From: Balneolaceae bacterium
GTDB lineage: Bacteria; Bacteroidota; Rhodothermia; Balneolales; Balneolaceae
DNA: 64,000 nucleotides
Reading direction: 5' to 3'
Assembly (NCBI GenBank): GCA_034521445.1
Contig: JAXHMM010000007.1
Coordinates: 1-64,000 of the forward strand
The notes beneath the pieces were generated by a model, which was given only the letters and a program-made list of their open reading frames with translations, made no database searches and was not told the origin of the DNA. A program made the position numbers and the translations under genes. Positions within the stretch are counted from its first letter, which is position 1. Each line of letters starts with the position of its first letter. Below, piece after piece: positions 9,785 through 21,430 of the stretch.

Positions 9785-10693
9785 TCACAACTCCAGCCTC
9801 TTTTTCAGTTCAACCACTGCGGAACTGGCCACAAAGAGGGAGCTGTAGGTTCCGATGATCACGCCCAGCATGAGGGCAAAGGAGAAGCCCTTCAGCACTT
9901 CCCCGCCAAAGATAAAGAGCACGGTTACCACAAACAAGGTGGTTACCGAGGTGATGACGGTGCGGCTGAGCGTGTCGTTTAGGCTTCTGTTGACCATCTC
10001 GCCGTGCTCCATGGTCTTGTAAATCAGGGAGTTCTCCCGGATGCGGTCGAAGACCACCACAGTGTCGTTGAGGGAGTAACCCACAATGGTGAGAAAGGCC
10101 GCGATGATGGCCTGATCTATCTGCATGCTGAAAGGTACCAGGTCGGCCAGCAGGGTGAAGACCCCCAGGACGATAATCACGTCGTGGAAGAGGGCGGCCA
10201 CTGCTCCCAGTGAGTAGGTCCAGTTCTTGAAGCGGATGAGGATGTAGACGAAGATCACCACCAGTGCGAAAAGGATGGCGTTCAGCGCCCCCCGCTTGAG
10301 ATCCTCCGCAAAGCGGGGACCCACCACGTTGGTCTGCTGCACCGTGGCCGGGTTGTCGGGGTAGAGATCCTGCAGGTTGGAAGCGATGGTCTGCTGCACG
10401 GCATTGATGTCGCCGGGGTTGTCGGTGCGGATCAGGATGTCGGTGGGGTCGCCATATCGCTTGACCTCCGGTACGGAGCCAAGCGGACCGCTGAGCTCGC
10501 TGCGCACCTCCACCGCGTCCACGGGCTGCTCAAAGGAGTAGACAAACTCCTTGCCGCCCTTGAAGTCTATTCCGTACTGCAGGCCCTTGGTTGTGATGCC
10601 GATGAGGGAGGCCAGGATCAGCACGCCAGAGAGCATGTAGGCGGCCGTGCGGCCCTTGCTGAAATCAAAACTTGGGGTTTCAAACCATCTCAT
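9785..10693 (-). CDS. secF: Protein translocase subunit SecF
   Basis: Inner-membrane accessory subunit of the Sec translocon that uses the proton motive force to help export. The 302-residue protein has one N-terminal membrane segment, a small periplasmic domain beginning with TKGLQYGIDFKGGKEF, and five C-terminal membrane segments containing GYSLNDTVVVFDRIREN, a SecF hallmark. It lies 53 bp after secD on the same strand. SecD and SecF are separate here rather than fused. Confidence 0.96.
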   Translation of the reverse strand: MRWFETPSFDFSKGRTAAYMLSGVLILASLIGITTKGLQYGIDFKGGKEFVYSFEQPVDAVEVRSELSGPLGSVPEVKRYGDPTDILIRTDNPGDINAVQQTIASNLQDLYPDNPATVQQTNVVGPRFAEDLKRGALNAILFALVVIFVYILIRFKNWTYSLGAVAALFHDVIIVLGVFTLLADLVPFSMQIDQAIIAAFLTIVGYSLNDTVVVFDRIRENSLIYKTMEHGEMVNRSLNDTLSRTVITSVTTLFVVTVLFIFGGEVLKGFSFALMLGVIIGTYSSLFVASSAVVELKKRLEL

Positions 10694-10746
10694 AATTGTT
10701 GGTCCTCGTCAGGTTAAATACTGGAATTTCATTGGTTGGGAAGCAC

Positions 10747-12564
10747 CTAGCCAAAGCTGATGGTGGCATCGCGGTCGCGGGTCAGGTAGTCGACCACCAC
10801 GCGTGTGATCACGATGGCGCTGAAGAGCGATGCGGCAATTCCGGCCATGAGCGTGACGGCAAAGCCTTTAATGGGACCTACCCCGAAGCTGTAGAGGATG
10901 ATGCCCACGAAAAAGGTGGTCACGTTGGCGTCCATGATGGCACTCATGGCATTGGAGTAGCCCCCGTCGATGGCCGCACGGAGGGTCTTGCCCCCGCGCT
11001 GCTCCTCACGTATGCGGTCGAAGATCAGCACGTTGGCATCCACTGCCATACCGATGGTGAGCACGATGCCCGCTATGCCGGGCAGGGTGAGCGTGGCCTT
11101 GAAGGCCGCCAGGATGCCCAGGATAAAGAAGATATTGAGGATCAGCGCCAGGTCGGCGATGGCCCCGCCCTTGTGGTAGTAGACGATCATGAATACGGCC
11201 ACGATAAACAGTCCGATGACCGTGGAGTAGAAACCGGCCTGGATGGAGGCCTCGCCGAGGGTGGCGCCCACCGTGCGTTCGTTGACGATATCCAGGGGCG
11301 CGGGCAGGGCGCCGGAAAGCAGGATGTTCACCAGGTCCTGCGCCTCCTGCTGACTCTCCAGTCCGGTAATGGAGGAGCGTCCGTTGGAAATCTTGGAGTC
11401 CACATTCGGGTAGGAGTAAACGTAGCCGTCCAGCACGATGGCGATGGGACGGCCGATGTTGGCGCCGGTGATGCGCGACCATACCCTTGCACCCTCACTG
11501 TTCATATTCATGGAGATGCGGGGCTCGTTGGTGGCCTGGTCGAAATTCACGCTGGCCTCCTCAATCACCTCGCCGGTAAGCTCCACCTGCTCGCGCACTC
11601 CGATCAATTCGAAGAACTCCAGCCCCTGCTCCTCGTTCGTCGAGAAAGGCGCGGCGCCCCACATCAGCTCGGTGTTGCGGGGAATCATGCTCTGTACCTC
11701 CTCGCGTGCGAGCAATTCATTCACCCGGGCGGTGTCCACGCCGGCCGCGTAGCCGAAGACGTAGGAGTTACGCACCTGCTGGGTGTTCATAACCTGCAGC
11801 AGGGGATTGGCCCCGGCGTTCTGGCCGGTGGTGTCCTGCTGGGCCTGCTGGTTATAATAGGAGACAATTTGTTCCTTGGCCGTCTGGATGTCGTTGGCGT
11901 CGGGCGTCAGGCGGAATTCCAGCCGCGCGGTGCCTTTCAGCAGGTTGCGCACACGCTCCTGGTCAGAGACGCCGGGCATCTCCACCACCACGCGGTTGTT
12001 GCCCTGCACAAAGATGGAGGGCTCGGTCACCCCGTAACGGTCCACCCGCGAGCGAACGATGTCCATAGCGCGGTCCACCGCCATGTCGCGCTGATTCTTC
12101 AGATACTGCACAATCTCCTGGTTGCTGGAGCGCCGGGTGATGTCCTCGGTCTCCGAACGGTAATAGCGGCTCAGCATTCCGTCGGGGAAACGGTTCTCGA
12201 ACTCTGATGCCATCTCGTCGATGAAATCGGTGTCGTTCTGAAGGGCGCGCTGCTCGGCTACGTTGATGATGTTCTGCAACGTGGAGTCGGCATATTCGCC
12301 CGCCAGCTCATATAGAAACTGGGGCGTGCCCAGCTGCAGGGTCACATGCATGCCGCCCTGCAGGTCAAGTCCCAGCGAAAGGGAATTCTGCCGGAGATCC
12401 TGCAGCTCCGCACGGTTCTCCTCGCGGTACTGCTCGGCCTCCGCCTGGGGCAGCGATTCGATGTAGTTTCGCTCCAGCATGAGCGCGGCCGAGGGCCAGA
12501 GGTAGTAGATCGACATGGCCAGGAAGACCACGATAAAAGCGATTTTTGTTCCGTTGTTCTGCAT
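10747..12564 (-). CDS. secD: Protein translocase subunit SecD
   Basis: Partner of SecF in the SecDF motor. The protein has about 605 residues with an N-terminal membrane segment (residues about 5-25), a long periplasmic P1 domain starting with SLGLDLQGGMHVTLQL, and six C-terminal membrane segments including GMAVDANVLIFDRIREE, the SecD signature. The ATG at 12564 (MQNNGTKIAF) was preferred to a GTG at 12597, because it places the membrane anchor directly at the N-terminus. Q- and N-rich stretches in P1 look like flexible linkers. Confidence 0.95.
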   Translation of the reverse strand: MQNNGTKIAFIVVFLAMSIYYLWPSAALMLERNYIESLPQAEAEQYREENRAELQDLRQNSLSLGLDLQGGMHVTLQLGTPQFLYELAGEYADSTLQNIINVAEQRALQNDTDFIDEMASEFENRFPDGMLSRYYRSETEDITRRSSNQEIVQYLKNQRDMAVDRAMDIVRSRVDRYGVTEPSIFVQGNNRVVVEMPGVSDQERVRNLLKGTARLEFRLTPDANDIQTAKEQIVSYYNQQAQQDTTGQNAGANPLLQVMNTQQVRNSYVFGYAAGVDTARVNELLAREEVQSMIPRNTELMWGAAPFSTNEEQGLEFFELIGVREQVELTGEVIEEASVNFDQATNEPRISMNMNSEGARVWSRITGANIGRPIAIVLDGYVYSYPNVDSKISNGRSSITGLESQQEAQDLVNILLSGALPAPLDIVNERTVGATLGEASIQAGFYSTVIGLFIVAVFMIVYYHKGGAIADLALILNIFFILGILAAFKATLTLPGIAGIVLTIGMAVDANVLIFDRIREEQRGGKTLRAAIDGGYSNAMSAIMDANVTTFFVGIILYSFGVGPIKGFAVTLMAGIAASLFSAIVITRVVVDYLTRDRDATISFG

Positions 12565-12651
12565 GGAAATAAAACCTAAGGTGTTTACGATTGGCACGGG
12601 CAGCTTGACGCCCGGCGATACTGGGATGGCAAGAAAGGGGGGCGGGCGGCG

Positions 12652-13203
12652 TCAGGGTGCGCCGATAGCGATGCCATGTATCATGGCTTCGACCGCCGGC
12701 ACCTGCAGGGGATCAGCGTAGAGCAGGTCTGGCCCGGTGTGGCGTGAAGCCGTGAGTCCGGTCGACCGATCGGCCGCCGAAAGGTTGAAACCCGGGGCCT
12801 GGTCGGTTTTTTGAGGACCGAATAACTTTCCGCTGTCGGGCAGGGGCACCGCACTCATGGCGTTGCCTGTCTGATAGTGGCTCCACTCGGCCAGCAGCAG
12901 GTGGTAGACCTGCGCGGCGGCGGCCGACTCTTCCAGCGGGAGATTGAATTCTTCGTTGTTGCGTGTCACGATCTCCGAAGCCTCGCTTACCACGCGGCTG
13001 AAGTCCATGCGCGACTGGCGCAGGCGGTTCAACTCACGGCGTACCTGCTGGTCGTCCGCCTCACGCACCACCGAGCTGAGCCAGTCGGCAAAGGACTGGG
13101 TCCGGTGGGCGGCCTGCAGGGGACGGGCCATGCAGGCCAGCATACCCCCGCAGATCACAAGCACGGTGAAGCGAGCAGCCATATGTGAACGCAGTAAATT
13201 CAT
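12652..13203 (-). CDS. Exported protein of unknown function
   Basis: A 183-residue protein that I do not recognise. A signal peptide is likely (positively charged start, hydrophobic VLVICGGMLACMA, then an A-rich cleavage region near residue 33). The mature part begins with a helical segment rich in Q, R and E (VVREADDQQVRRELNRLRQ), and the C-terminal third is proline- and glycine-containing and less structured. The start at 13203 (MNLLRSHM) gives a proper signal sequence; the open frame extends further upstream without one. It lies between uvrA (85 bp upstream) and secD (87 bp downstream), all on the minus strand. Confidence 0.65.
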   Translation of the reverse strand: MNLLRSHMAARFTVLVICGGMLACMARPLQAAHRTQSFADWLSSVVREADDQQVRRELNRLRQSRMDFSRVVSEASEIVTRNNEEFNLPLEESAAAAQVYHLLLAEWSHYQTGNAMSAVPLPDSGKLFGPQKTDQAPGFNLSAADRSTGLTASRHTGPDLLYADPLQVPAVEAMIHGIAIGAP

Positions 13204-13288
13204 AGCAAACGGAAAATAGCCAGAATGACAAAACGGGACAAACGGTAATTGCCCGGCCACAGCTGGAAGCGCCACAAGCGGCGGCAAC

Positions 13289-16192
13289 TCAGGCGGTGGC
13301 CCTGCTGTGCGCCTCCCGCTCAAATTCCTCGCGCAGGTACTGTCCGGTGTAACTGACCTCTGCTTCGGACACCTGCTCGGGGGTGCCCTCGGCGATGATC
13401 TCCCCTCCCTCGTGACCGCCTTCCGGGCCGAGATCGACGATCCAGTCCGCCGCCTTGATCAGATCGAGGTTGTGCTCGATCACGATCACGGTGTTGCCCT
13501 TCTCCACCAGCTGCTGGACCACGTCCACCAGCATACGCACGTCCTGGAAGTGCAGGCCGGTTGTGGGCTCGTCCATGATATACAACGTATCGCCGGTGCC
13601 TACCTTGGCCAGCTCACGGGCCAGCTTGATGCGCTGCGCCTCGCCCCCGGATAGGGTAGTCGACGACTGTCCCAGCCGCAGGTAACCCAGTCCCACGTCA
13701 CACAGGGTCTGCAGGATGCGGTTGATGGCGGGCACCGAGTCAAAGAAATCCAGCGCCTCGGCGGCCGACATGTCCAGCACGTCGGCAATGTTTTTGCCCT
13801 TGTAGTAGATCTCCAGGGTCTCGCGGTTGTAGCGGCGGCCGTTGCAGGTTTCGCAGGTTACGTAGACGTCGGGCAGGAAATTCATCTCGATTTTGCGCAT
13901 GCCGTCGCCGTTGCACGCCTCGCAGCGTCCTCCCTTCACGTTGAAGGAGAAGCGGCCCTGGTCGTAGCCCCGGATCTTCGACTCGGGCAACTCGGCGAAG
14001 AGGGAGCGGATGTGGTCGAACACCTTGGTATAGGTGCCCGGGTTGGAGCGCGGGGTGCGACCTATGGGACTCTGGTCTACCGAAATCACCTTGTCCAGGT
14101 TGTCCAGTCCCTCCACGGTGTCGTAGGGCAGCGGCACCGACTTTGAATTGTAAAAGTAACCGCTGAGAATGGGCTCCAGGGTCTGGTTGATGACGGAGCT
14201 CTTGCCGCTGCCACTCACCCCGGTTACGCAGATGAAGGTGCCCAGGGGCAGTGACAGGTCCATGGACTTCAGGTTGTGTCCCCTGGCCCCGCACAACTCC
14301 ACGGTCATGCCGTTGCCCTCACGTCGGGAGTCGGGCCAGGGAATGCGCTCGCGGTCGGTCAGGAACTTTCGTGTCATCGAATCGGGGTCCAGCTCGCCGG
14401 GCGCCCCCTCGGTCACCACCTCGCCCCCGTGCTCGCCGGCGCCGGGCCCCATGTCAAGCACGTAGTCGGCGTGCTCGATGGTCTCGCGGTCATGTTCCAC
14501 CACAATCACGCTGTTGCCCAGATCGCGGAGAGTTTCCAGGGAGCGGATGAGCTTGATGTTGTCGCGCTGGTGCAGCCCGATACTGGGCTCGTCCAGGATG
14601 TAGAGCACTCCTACCAGCTGCGTGCCGATCTGGGTGGCCAGCCGGATGCGCTGCGCCTCACCCCCGCTGAGGGTCTGCGCCTCGCGGTCCAGCGTAAGAT
14701 AATCGAGTCCCACATTCAGAAGAAAATCCACCCGGTCGCGCACCTCCTTGAGCACCTGGCTGCCGATCTTCTGCTGGCGTTCGGTGAGCTCCATGCTGTT
14801 GACCGCGCCGCGGAGGCTGCGGATGTCCAACTGCACCAACTCGTCGATGGTATACCCGTCGATGCGGTAGGAGAGCGCCTCACGGTTGAGTCGGCCGCCC
14901 CCGCAGGACTCGCAGGTGACCCGTGCCATGAAGGCCTTGGCCTTGTCGCGCTGCTTGGAGGACGAGCTCTCCTCGTACTGGTCGCGGATAATCTGCCGCA
15001 GCCCCTTGAATTCGTGCTTGTAGGTGACGTTGTCGTCACGGAAGTCGTAGCTTACGTCGTACTTCTTCTCTCCTCCCCCCTCGAAGAGCACCTCCAGAGC
15101 CTTCTCGGAAAAATTCTTTATCGGGGTTTCAAAATCGAGGTCGAAGGTATCAAGCACCGCCCTGAGCTGCTTGAAGGCAAAGATGTCGCGCGGCTCACCC
15201 AGGAAGCGGAGGGCCCCCTCGGCGATGCTCTGCTCGCGGTTGGGGATTACAAGGTCGGGGTCCACGTCGTTCATGTAACCCAGTCCGTCACACATCGGAC
15301 AGGCCCCGTAGGGGGAGTTGAAGGAGAAGATATTGGGGGCAGGGTCCTCGTAGGCCAGCCCGCTCTCCGGGTCGAATAAGTTCTGTGAGAAAAGGTGGTC
15401 GGTATACTCGCCCTCGGAGGGGTCGCCCTCCGGTACGCAGACGATTACGTTGCCGTCGGCCATCTCCAGGGCCAGGCGCACGCTTTCGGCGATGCGCTTC
15501 TCACTCTTGGGGTTGATCACGAAGCGGTCGACCACCACCTCGATATCATGGGTCTTGTAGCGGTCGGCCTTCATGTCCTCTTCCAGGTCCATGAACTCCC
15601 CGTCCACGCGCACCTTGATGAAACCCTGCTTCATAGTCTGCTCGAAGAGCTCGCGGTAGTGGCCCTTGCGGCCCCGCACCACCGGGGCCAGGCAATAGGC
15701 TTTGGTGCCCTCGGGCAGGTCCATAATGGAGGCCACCACCTGGTCGGCGGTCTGTTTGGCCATTTTATTGCCCGTCTTCCAGGAGTAGGGCACGCCGATC
15801 CGTGCATAGAGCAGGCGCAGAAAGTCGTAGATCTCGGTGACGGTGCCCACGGTAGAGCGCGGGTTACGGTTGGTGGTCTTCTGATCGATGGAAATAACCG
15901 GTGAGAGGCCGTCGATAAAATCGACGTCGGGCCGCTCCATCATGCCCAGGAACTGCCGGGCGTAGGCGGAGAGAGACTCCAGGAAGCGCCGCTGCCCCTC
16001 GGCGTAGATGGTGTCGAAGGCGAGTGAGGATTTGCCCGATCCCGAAATGCCGGTGACCACCACCAGCTTCTCCCGGGGAATGTCCACGTCAATGTTTTTG
16101 AGATTGTGCTCACGCGCGCCGCGAATGACAATATGTTCCCGCAAATCGAAAGATGTTTTTAGGATGAACGACAAACTGTTAAAGGTAAGCAT
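13289..16192 (-). CDS. uvrA: Excinuclease ABC subunit A
   Basis: Damage-recognition ATPase of nucleotide excision repair, acting with UvrB. The protein has 967 residues with two ABC ATPase modules: Walker A GISGSGKS at about 48-55, signature [12 protein letters not shown], a second Walker [10 protein letters not shown], and signature [12 protein letters not shown]. The C-terminal zinc module is intact (CEACNGDGM...CETCNG). The first zinc module shows only the second CxxC (ACPMCDGLG), which I recall as usual in Bacteroidota. Start uncertain: the ATG at 16192 adds about 17 residues before the usual [16 protein letters not shown] start, and a TTG (Leu17) would give a typical N-terminus. Confidence 0.96.
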   Translation of the reverse strand: MLTFNSLSFILKTSFDLREHIVIRGAREHNLKNIDVDIPREKLVVVTGISGSGKSSLAFDTIYAEGQRRFLESLSAYARQFLGMMERPDVDFIDGLSPVISIDQKTTNRNPRSTVGTVTEIYDFLRLLYARIGVPYSWKTGNKMAKQTADQVVASIMDLPEGTKAYCLAPVVRGRKGHYRELFEQTMKQGFIKVRVDGEFMDLEEDMKADRYKTHDIEVVVDRFVINPKSEKRIAESVRLALEMADGNVIVCVPEGDPSEGEYTDHLFSQNLFDPESGLAYEDPAPNIFSFNSPYGACPMCDGLGYMNDVDPDLVIPNREQSIAEGALRFLGEPRDIFAFKQLRAVLDTFDLDFETPIKNFSEKALEVLFEGGGEKKYDVSYDFRDDNVTYKHEFKGLRQIIRDQYEESSSSKQRDKAKAFMARVTCESCGGGRLNREALSYRIDGYTIDELVQLDIRSLRGAVNSMELTERQQKIGSQVLKEVRDRVDFLLNVGLDYLTLDREAQTLSGGEAQRIRLATQIGTQLVGVLYILDEPSIGLHQRDNIKLIRSLETLRDLGNSVIVVEHDRETIEHADYVLDMGPGAGEHGGEVVTEGAPGELDPDSMTRKFLTDRERIPWPDSRREGNGMTVELCGARGHNLKSMDLSLPLGTFICVTGVSGSGKSSVINQTLEPILSGYFYNSKSVPLPYDTVEGLDNLDKVISVDQSPIGRTPRSNPGTYTKVFDHIRSLFAELPESKIRGYDQGRFSFNVKGGRCEACNGDGMRKIEMNFLPDVYVTCETCNGRRYNRETLEIYYKGKNIADVLDMSAAEALDFFDSVPAINRILQTLCDVGLGYLRLGQSSTTLSGGEAQRIKLARELAKVGTGDTLYIMDEPTTGLHFQDVRMLVDVVQQLVEKGNTVIVIEHNLDLIKAADWIVDLGPEGGHEGGEIIAEGTPEQVSEAEVSYTGQYLREEFEREAHSRATA

Positions 16193-16320
16193 TTATAGAG
16201 ACTTTTGTAGCCTGCCGAGGGAGATTTTCTTCCCTCCTCTCCCGTGAATTTACGCCGGGGCGAGTACCTTCGGCAGGCATGTCAGCAAGTCCGCCAGCCA
16301 GCGCGGCAGGTCGTTCGCGT

Positions 16321-16353
16321 GTTGGCAGAGACCCCGTTTTTATGGTATCTTTG
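16321..16353 (+). promoter_or_regulatory. Bacteroidota-type promoter for DAHP synthase
   Basis: TATCTTTG at 16346-16353 matches the -7 consensus TAnnTTTG. A GTTG at 16321-16324, 21 bp upstream, fits the -33 element. Transcription would start near 16360, which supports the ATG at 16387 rather than upstream starts. Confidence 0.55.
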
Positions 16354-16386
16354 TCGCTTGCAGTTATGATTCAATCGACCTTCCCC

Positions 16387-17769
16387 ATGTTTAATGAGAA
16401 AAGCGTGTCTCCCGAAATCGCCAACCCGAAGGACTGGACGCCTGTTTCGTGGAAGGATTTCCCGGTCAAACAGCTTCCTGACTATCCCGACCGGGAAGAA
16501 ATCGAGCAGGTCTACGAGGAGCTGCGCAGCTACCCGCCCCTGATCACCTCCTGGGAGGTGGAGGCTCTCAAGAAAAAACTGGCTGACGTGGCCGCCGGCA
16601 ACGGTTTCCTACTGCAGGGGGGCGACTGCGCCGAGAGTTTCGCCGACTGCAAGGCACCCAAAATCGTAAATCTGCTGAAGGTGCTGCTGCAAATGAGCTT
16701 TATTCTCATCCACGAGATGGGCACGCCGGTGGTGCGCGTGGGCCGCATCGCGGGACAGTACGCCAAGCCCCGCTCCAGCGACTTTGAGGAGGTGGACGGC
16801 AAAAAGATTCCCAGCTACCGCGGCGACCTCATCAACCGCATCGCACCCTCCGCAGAGGCGCGCCGGCCCGATCCCCGACGCCTGCTGGAGGGCTACAACA
16901 AGGCGGCCCTCACGCTTAACTTTCTGCGGGGGCTCTCCGACGAGGGCTTCGCCGACCTCCACCATCCCGAGTACTGGGAGCTCGATTTCATGAAGCAGAA
17001 CCGCTATTACAAGGAATACGAGGCGATGGTCAACTCCATCCAGAAGGCGGTGAACTTCATGGAAACCATCACGCCCAATGAGTTCAGCACCCTGCAGAAA
17101 ATCAACGTCTATACTTCGCACGAGGGTCTCCATCTCTGGTACGACGCCGCGCAGACCCGTCGGGTGCCCCGTCGCGAAGGCTGGTACAACCTGAGCTCCC
17201 ACCTGGTCTGGCTGGGCAACCGCACCCGTGATATTGACGGGGCCCATGTGGAGTACCTGCGCGGCATCCGCAACCCCATCGGCATCAAGATGGGACCGGA
17301 TTTCGACATGGAGGAAACCCTGGCGCTCATCGAGAAACTGAACCCCGTGCACGAGGCAGGCAAGATCGTGCTGATCACCCGCTTCGGAGAAGAGAAGGTG
17401 GGCGACCGTCTGCCCGAACTCATCGGCGCCCTCAAGAAGGAGGGCATGCCCGTGGTCTGGAGCTGTGATCCCATGCACGGCAACACCTTTGCCACCGACG
17501 ACAACATCAAGACGCGGAACTTCGACGACATCCTCAGCGAGATTCAGCAGACCTTCGCCATCCACCGCGAGCAGGGCAGCTACCTGGGCGGGGTGCACCT
17601 GGAACTGACGGGCGACAACGTCACCGAGTGCGTAGGAGGTGCTGAAGGCCTCCACGAAGGCGAACTGCACCGCAACTACGAGAGCTACTGCGACCCGCGC
17701 CTCAACTACCAGCAGAGCCTCGAGATGGCCTTTCTCATCGCCAAGGAGTGGAACCAGAGTTACGAGTAA
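16387..17769 (+). CDS. aroG: 3-deoxy-7-phosphoheptulonate synthase, class II
   Basis: Condenses phosphoenolpyruvate and erythrose 4-phosphate, the first step of the shikimate pathway. About 460 residues, matching the plant/mycobacterial class II family. Hallmarks are WTPVSWKDFPVKQLPDYP near the N-terminus, LLQGGDCAESF, VVRVGRIAGQYAKPRS, SHEGLHLWYD, IGIKMGPD, CDPMHGN and GGVHLELTGDNVTEC near the C-terminus. The start was chosen at 16387 from the promoter position and family start. An in-frame ATG at 16366 lies almost on the predicted transcription start, and the frame continues to 16279. Monocistronic by context. Confidence 0.95.
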   Translation: MFNEKSVSPEIANPKDWTPVSWKDFPVKQLPDYPDREEIEQVYEELRSYPPLITSWEVEALKKKLADVAAGNGFLLQGGDCAESFADCKAPKIVNLLKVLLQMSFILIHEMGTPVVRVGRIAGQYAKPRSSDFEEVDGKKIPSYRGDLINRIAPSAEARRPDPRRLLEGYNKAALTLNFLRGLSDEGFADLHHPEYWELDFMKQNRYYKEYEAMVNSIQKAVNFMETITPNEFSTLQKINVYTSHEGLHLWYDAAQTRRVPRREGWYNLSSHLVWLGNRTRDIDGAHVEYLRGIRNPIGIKMGPDFDMEETLALIEKLNPVHEAGKIVLITRFGEEKVGDRLPELIGALKKEGMPVVWSCDPMHGNTFATDDNIKTRNFDDILSEIQQTFAIHREQGSYLGGVHLELTGDNVTECVGGAEGLHEGELHRNYESYCDPRLNYQQSLEMAFLIAKEWNQSYE

Positions 17770-17933
17770 TCCCGACGGCGCTGTAACCCTGCCTATACCG
17801 CCTGCAACTTTTTCAGTCCGGCTGACGCTTTGACCATCGGCCGGTGACAAAAGGTACCGCCTTTCTCCCCTCCCCTGAAAAAAGCGCAGTCACCTCTTGG
17901 CTGAATGACAGTAATACCCCCGCTGCGTCCGGC

Positions 17934-17949
17934 TGGCACGGGTGTTGCA
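17934..17949 (+). promoter_or_regulatory. Sigma-54 promoter upstream of hsp20
   Basis: TGGCACG-GGTG-TTGCA matches the sigma-54 (RpoN) consensus at every position, with the -24 GG and -12 GC separated by exactly ten bases. It is 70 bp upstream of the hsp20 ATG, so the leader would be about 58 nt. Sigma-54 promoters need an AAA+ activator; neither its gene nor an obvious upstream binding site was recognised. Confidence 0.75.
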
Positions 17950-18018
17950 CCTCACAGAGGCGAGACTCGAAACATTCGAACCATCCAACATGTACAAAAA
18001 ACCACAGGAGGTAACACC

Positions 18019-18447
18019 ATGACACTTATACGATATAATCGACCCTCTTCCGACGTGATGTCCCGGAACTTTTCCGACCTGATGGACGAGTTTTTCAACG
18101 ACGTCGTCCAAAATCGCCGCAGCTCCTTTACGCCCGGCATCGACATCTCCGAGACCCAGGAGCAGTTCCTGATCTCGGCCGAACTGCCCGGCATGAGCAA
18201 GAACGACATCAACATCAGCCTGGAAAACGGCCGCCTCTCCATCAGCGGCGAACGCAAGTTCGAACGCGAGGAGGACGGCAAAACCTACCACCGGGTGGAA
18301 ACCCGCTACGGATCCTTCAACCGTTCTTTCCAGCTGCCCGACAACGTAGACGAGGAGAGCATCAACGCCTCCTACTCCGACGGGCTGCTGAACATCAGCA
18401 TCGACAAGCAGGAAGACAAGGTCAAAAAACAGATCGAAATCAACTGA
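18019..18447 (+). CDS. Small heat shock protein (Hsp20/alpha-crystallin)
   Basis: ATP-independent holdase of 142 residues that keeps unfolding proteins soluble for DnaK and ClpB. The alpha-crystallin domain runs from about residue 40 to 130, with PGMSKNDINISLENGRLSISGERK and the YSDGLLNISIDK strand. The C-terminal I-x-I motif is KQIEIN. A strong AGGAGGT Shine-Dalgarno sequence lies eight bases before the ATG, stronger than most genes here. A consensus sigma-54 promoter lies upstream. Neighbouring htrA, cbpA and clpB genes form a loose proteostasis group. Confidence 0.95.
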   Translation: MTLIRYNRPSSDVMSRNFSDLMDEFFNDVVQNRRSSFTPGIDISETQEQFLISAELPGMSKNDINISLENGRLSISGERKFEREEDGKTYHRVETRYGSFNRSFQLPDNVDEESINASYSDGLLNISIDKQEDKVKKQIEIN

Positions 18448-18471
18448 CCATCCCTGCGTCCGGAGGTTATC

Positions 18472-18506
18472 CCGCCCCGGGCGCCCTATGACCACAGCCG
18501 GGGCGG
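18472..18506 (+). terminator. Hairpin downstream of hsp20 (possible terminator)
   Basis: A perfect nine-base inverted repeat CCGCCCCGG/CCGGGGCGG with a 17-base loop lies 24 bases after the hsp20 stop. No T run follows, so it may stabilise the mRNA end rather than terminate transcription. Confidence 0.35.
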
Positions 18507-18645
18507 CAGTGATATGCCGCCCACGGTCTTCTTTTGTCCCCTTCGGCCTTCCGCGCGTACAATATTTTTAGGCCGCCCGCTGTTTTAGCATACAACGAAA
18601 AGCGCATACGGAGTTAACCTGTAGACATATTCAACAGAGAATACC

Positions 18646-20160
<1,515 letters not shown>

Positions 20161-20229
20161 GACATTCATAGAAGGACAGGTTACAGAGGATCTGGCCCGA
20201 ACGGTTCACAGCCTGAAGGCTGATTCCCG

Positions 20230-20285
20230 GCCCCTCCGGCCTCCTCCGCCCTTAACGGCGTGAGGCGGGCGGAGGGGCTTTTATT
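20230..20285 (+). terminator. Intrinsic terminator after degP
   Basis: GCCCCTCCG...CGGAGGGGC form the base of a long GC hairpin with internal GCCT/AGGC pairing. It is followed by TTTTATTT, about 70 bases after the degP stop. Confidence 0.8.
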
Positions 20286-20406
20286 TGCGACAGGGTGGCG
20301 AGCAAAGCTTGTCAAATCGTACCATTCCGCTACGTGGCACCTTATTTGCTTATATTGCATATGCTTTGCAACATAGTGCACCAGAAGCACGTGGCAACCT
20401 GAGGAT

Positions 20407-21429
20407 ATGGAGTACAAAAACTATTACGACATACTGGGCGTAGGCAGAAACGCCTCGCAGGACGAGATCAAGAAAGCGTACCGCAAGAAGGCGGCCAAGT
20501 ACCACCCCGACAAGAATCCCGACGATCCCTCCGCCGAGGACCGGTTCAAGGAGGTGGGCGAGGCCTACGAAGTGCTGAAAGATCCCGAAAAGCGCAAACT
20601 CTATGACCGCGTAGGCAAGGACTGGAAGAAGTACCAGCGGGCCGGCGGATCATCCGACGGCTTCGACTGGTCGCAGTATGCCGGCCGCGGCGGCCGGGGC
20701 GGAGCCGGTGGCTACGGCGGTGGGCAGCAGTCCTATCGCGTGAACTTTGACGTGGACGACCTGTTCGGCGGCAGAGGAGGCCGCCAGGGCGCAGGAGGAG
20801 GTGGATTTTCCAGCTTCTTCGAGACTCTTTTCGGAGGAGCCGGCTCTTTTGGCGGGGCCCAGCAGCAGGCGCAGCGCGGACCCGGAGCAGGCGCACAGGC
20901 CAGGCGCCAGACCGATACCGGAAAAGACATCAACGTGGAGGTGACCATCCCGCTGAAGCAGGCCTCACAGGGCACCACCCGCACGGTACGCGTGGGAGAC
21001 GAAAAGATGAAGATCAAAATTCCCGCCGGCATCGCTGACGGCAAGCGTCTGAAGCTCAAGGGGAAGGGCGGCAACACCCGCGCCGGCGGACCGCGGGGCG
21101 ACCTCTTCCTGAAGGTGAACGTCGACATGCCGGAGGAGTACCAGCGCAAGGGCGACGATCTCTATCTGGACCATCCCGTCGACCTCTACACGGCGGTGCT
21201 CGGGGGCAAGACCGACGTCTCCACGCTGGACGGCAACGTGCGGCTGAGCATTCCAGCGGGCACTTCCAGCGGCAGGCTGTTCCGGATGAAGGACATGGGC
21301 ATGCCCAACTTCAACAGACCCTCAAAAAAAGGCGACCTCTTTGTGCGGGTGCAAATCCGGACGCCGGAGGATCTCAGCGAGGAGGAAAAGAAACTTTTCC
21401 AACAGCTCTCCGACCTGCAGGAGCAGTAG
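20407..21429 (+). CDS. cbpA: J-domain co-chaperone, CbpA (class B DnaJ) type
   Basis: DnaK co-chaperone of 340 residues. The J domain (about 1-70) carries HPD at residues 33-35. A glycine-rich stretch (about 80-170) is followed by two beta-sandwich substrate-binding domains ([15 protein letters not shown] onward). No CxxCxGxG zinc repeats are present, so it is CbpA-like rather than full DnaJ. About 245 bp upstream hold the degP terminator and an AT-rich segment with two ACGTGGCA direct copies (near 20333 and 20391) of unknown meaning. Its stop is one base from that of the convergent membrane protein. Confidence 0.93.
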   Translation: MEYKNYYDILGVGRNASQDEIKKAYRKKAAKYHPDKNPDDPSAEDRFKEVGEAYEVLKDPEKRKLYDRVGKDWKKYQRAGGSSDGFDWSQYAGRGGRGGAGGYGGGQQSYRVNFDVDDLFGGRGGRQGAGGGGFSSFFETLFGGAGSFGGAQQQAQRGPGAGAQARRQTDTGKDINVEVTIPLKQASQGTTRTVRVGDEKMKIKIPAGIADGKRLKLKGKGGNTRAGGPRGDLFLKVNVDMPEEYQRKGDDLYLDHPVDLYTAVLGGKTDVSTLDGNVRLSIPAGTSSGRLFRMKDMGMPNFNRPSKKGDLFVRVQIRTPEDLSEEEKKLFQQLSDLQEQ

Positions 21430-21430
21430 C

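Noticed and set aside
17895-17930. Sigma-32-like promoter before hsp20 (TTGGCT-N14-CCCCCGCT)
   Set aside because: Matches are weak in both boxes, while the sigma-54 site just downstream is perfect.
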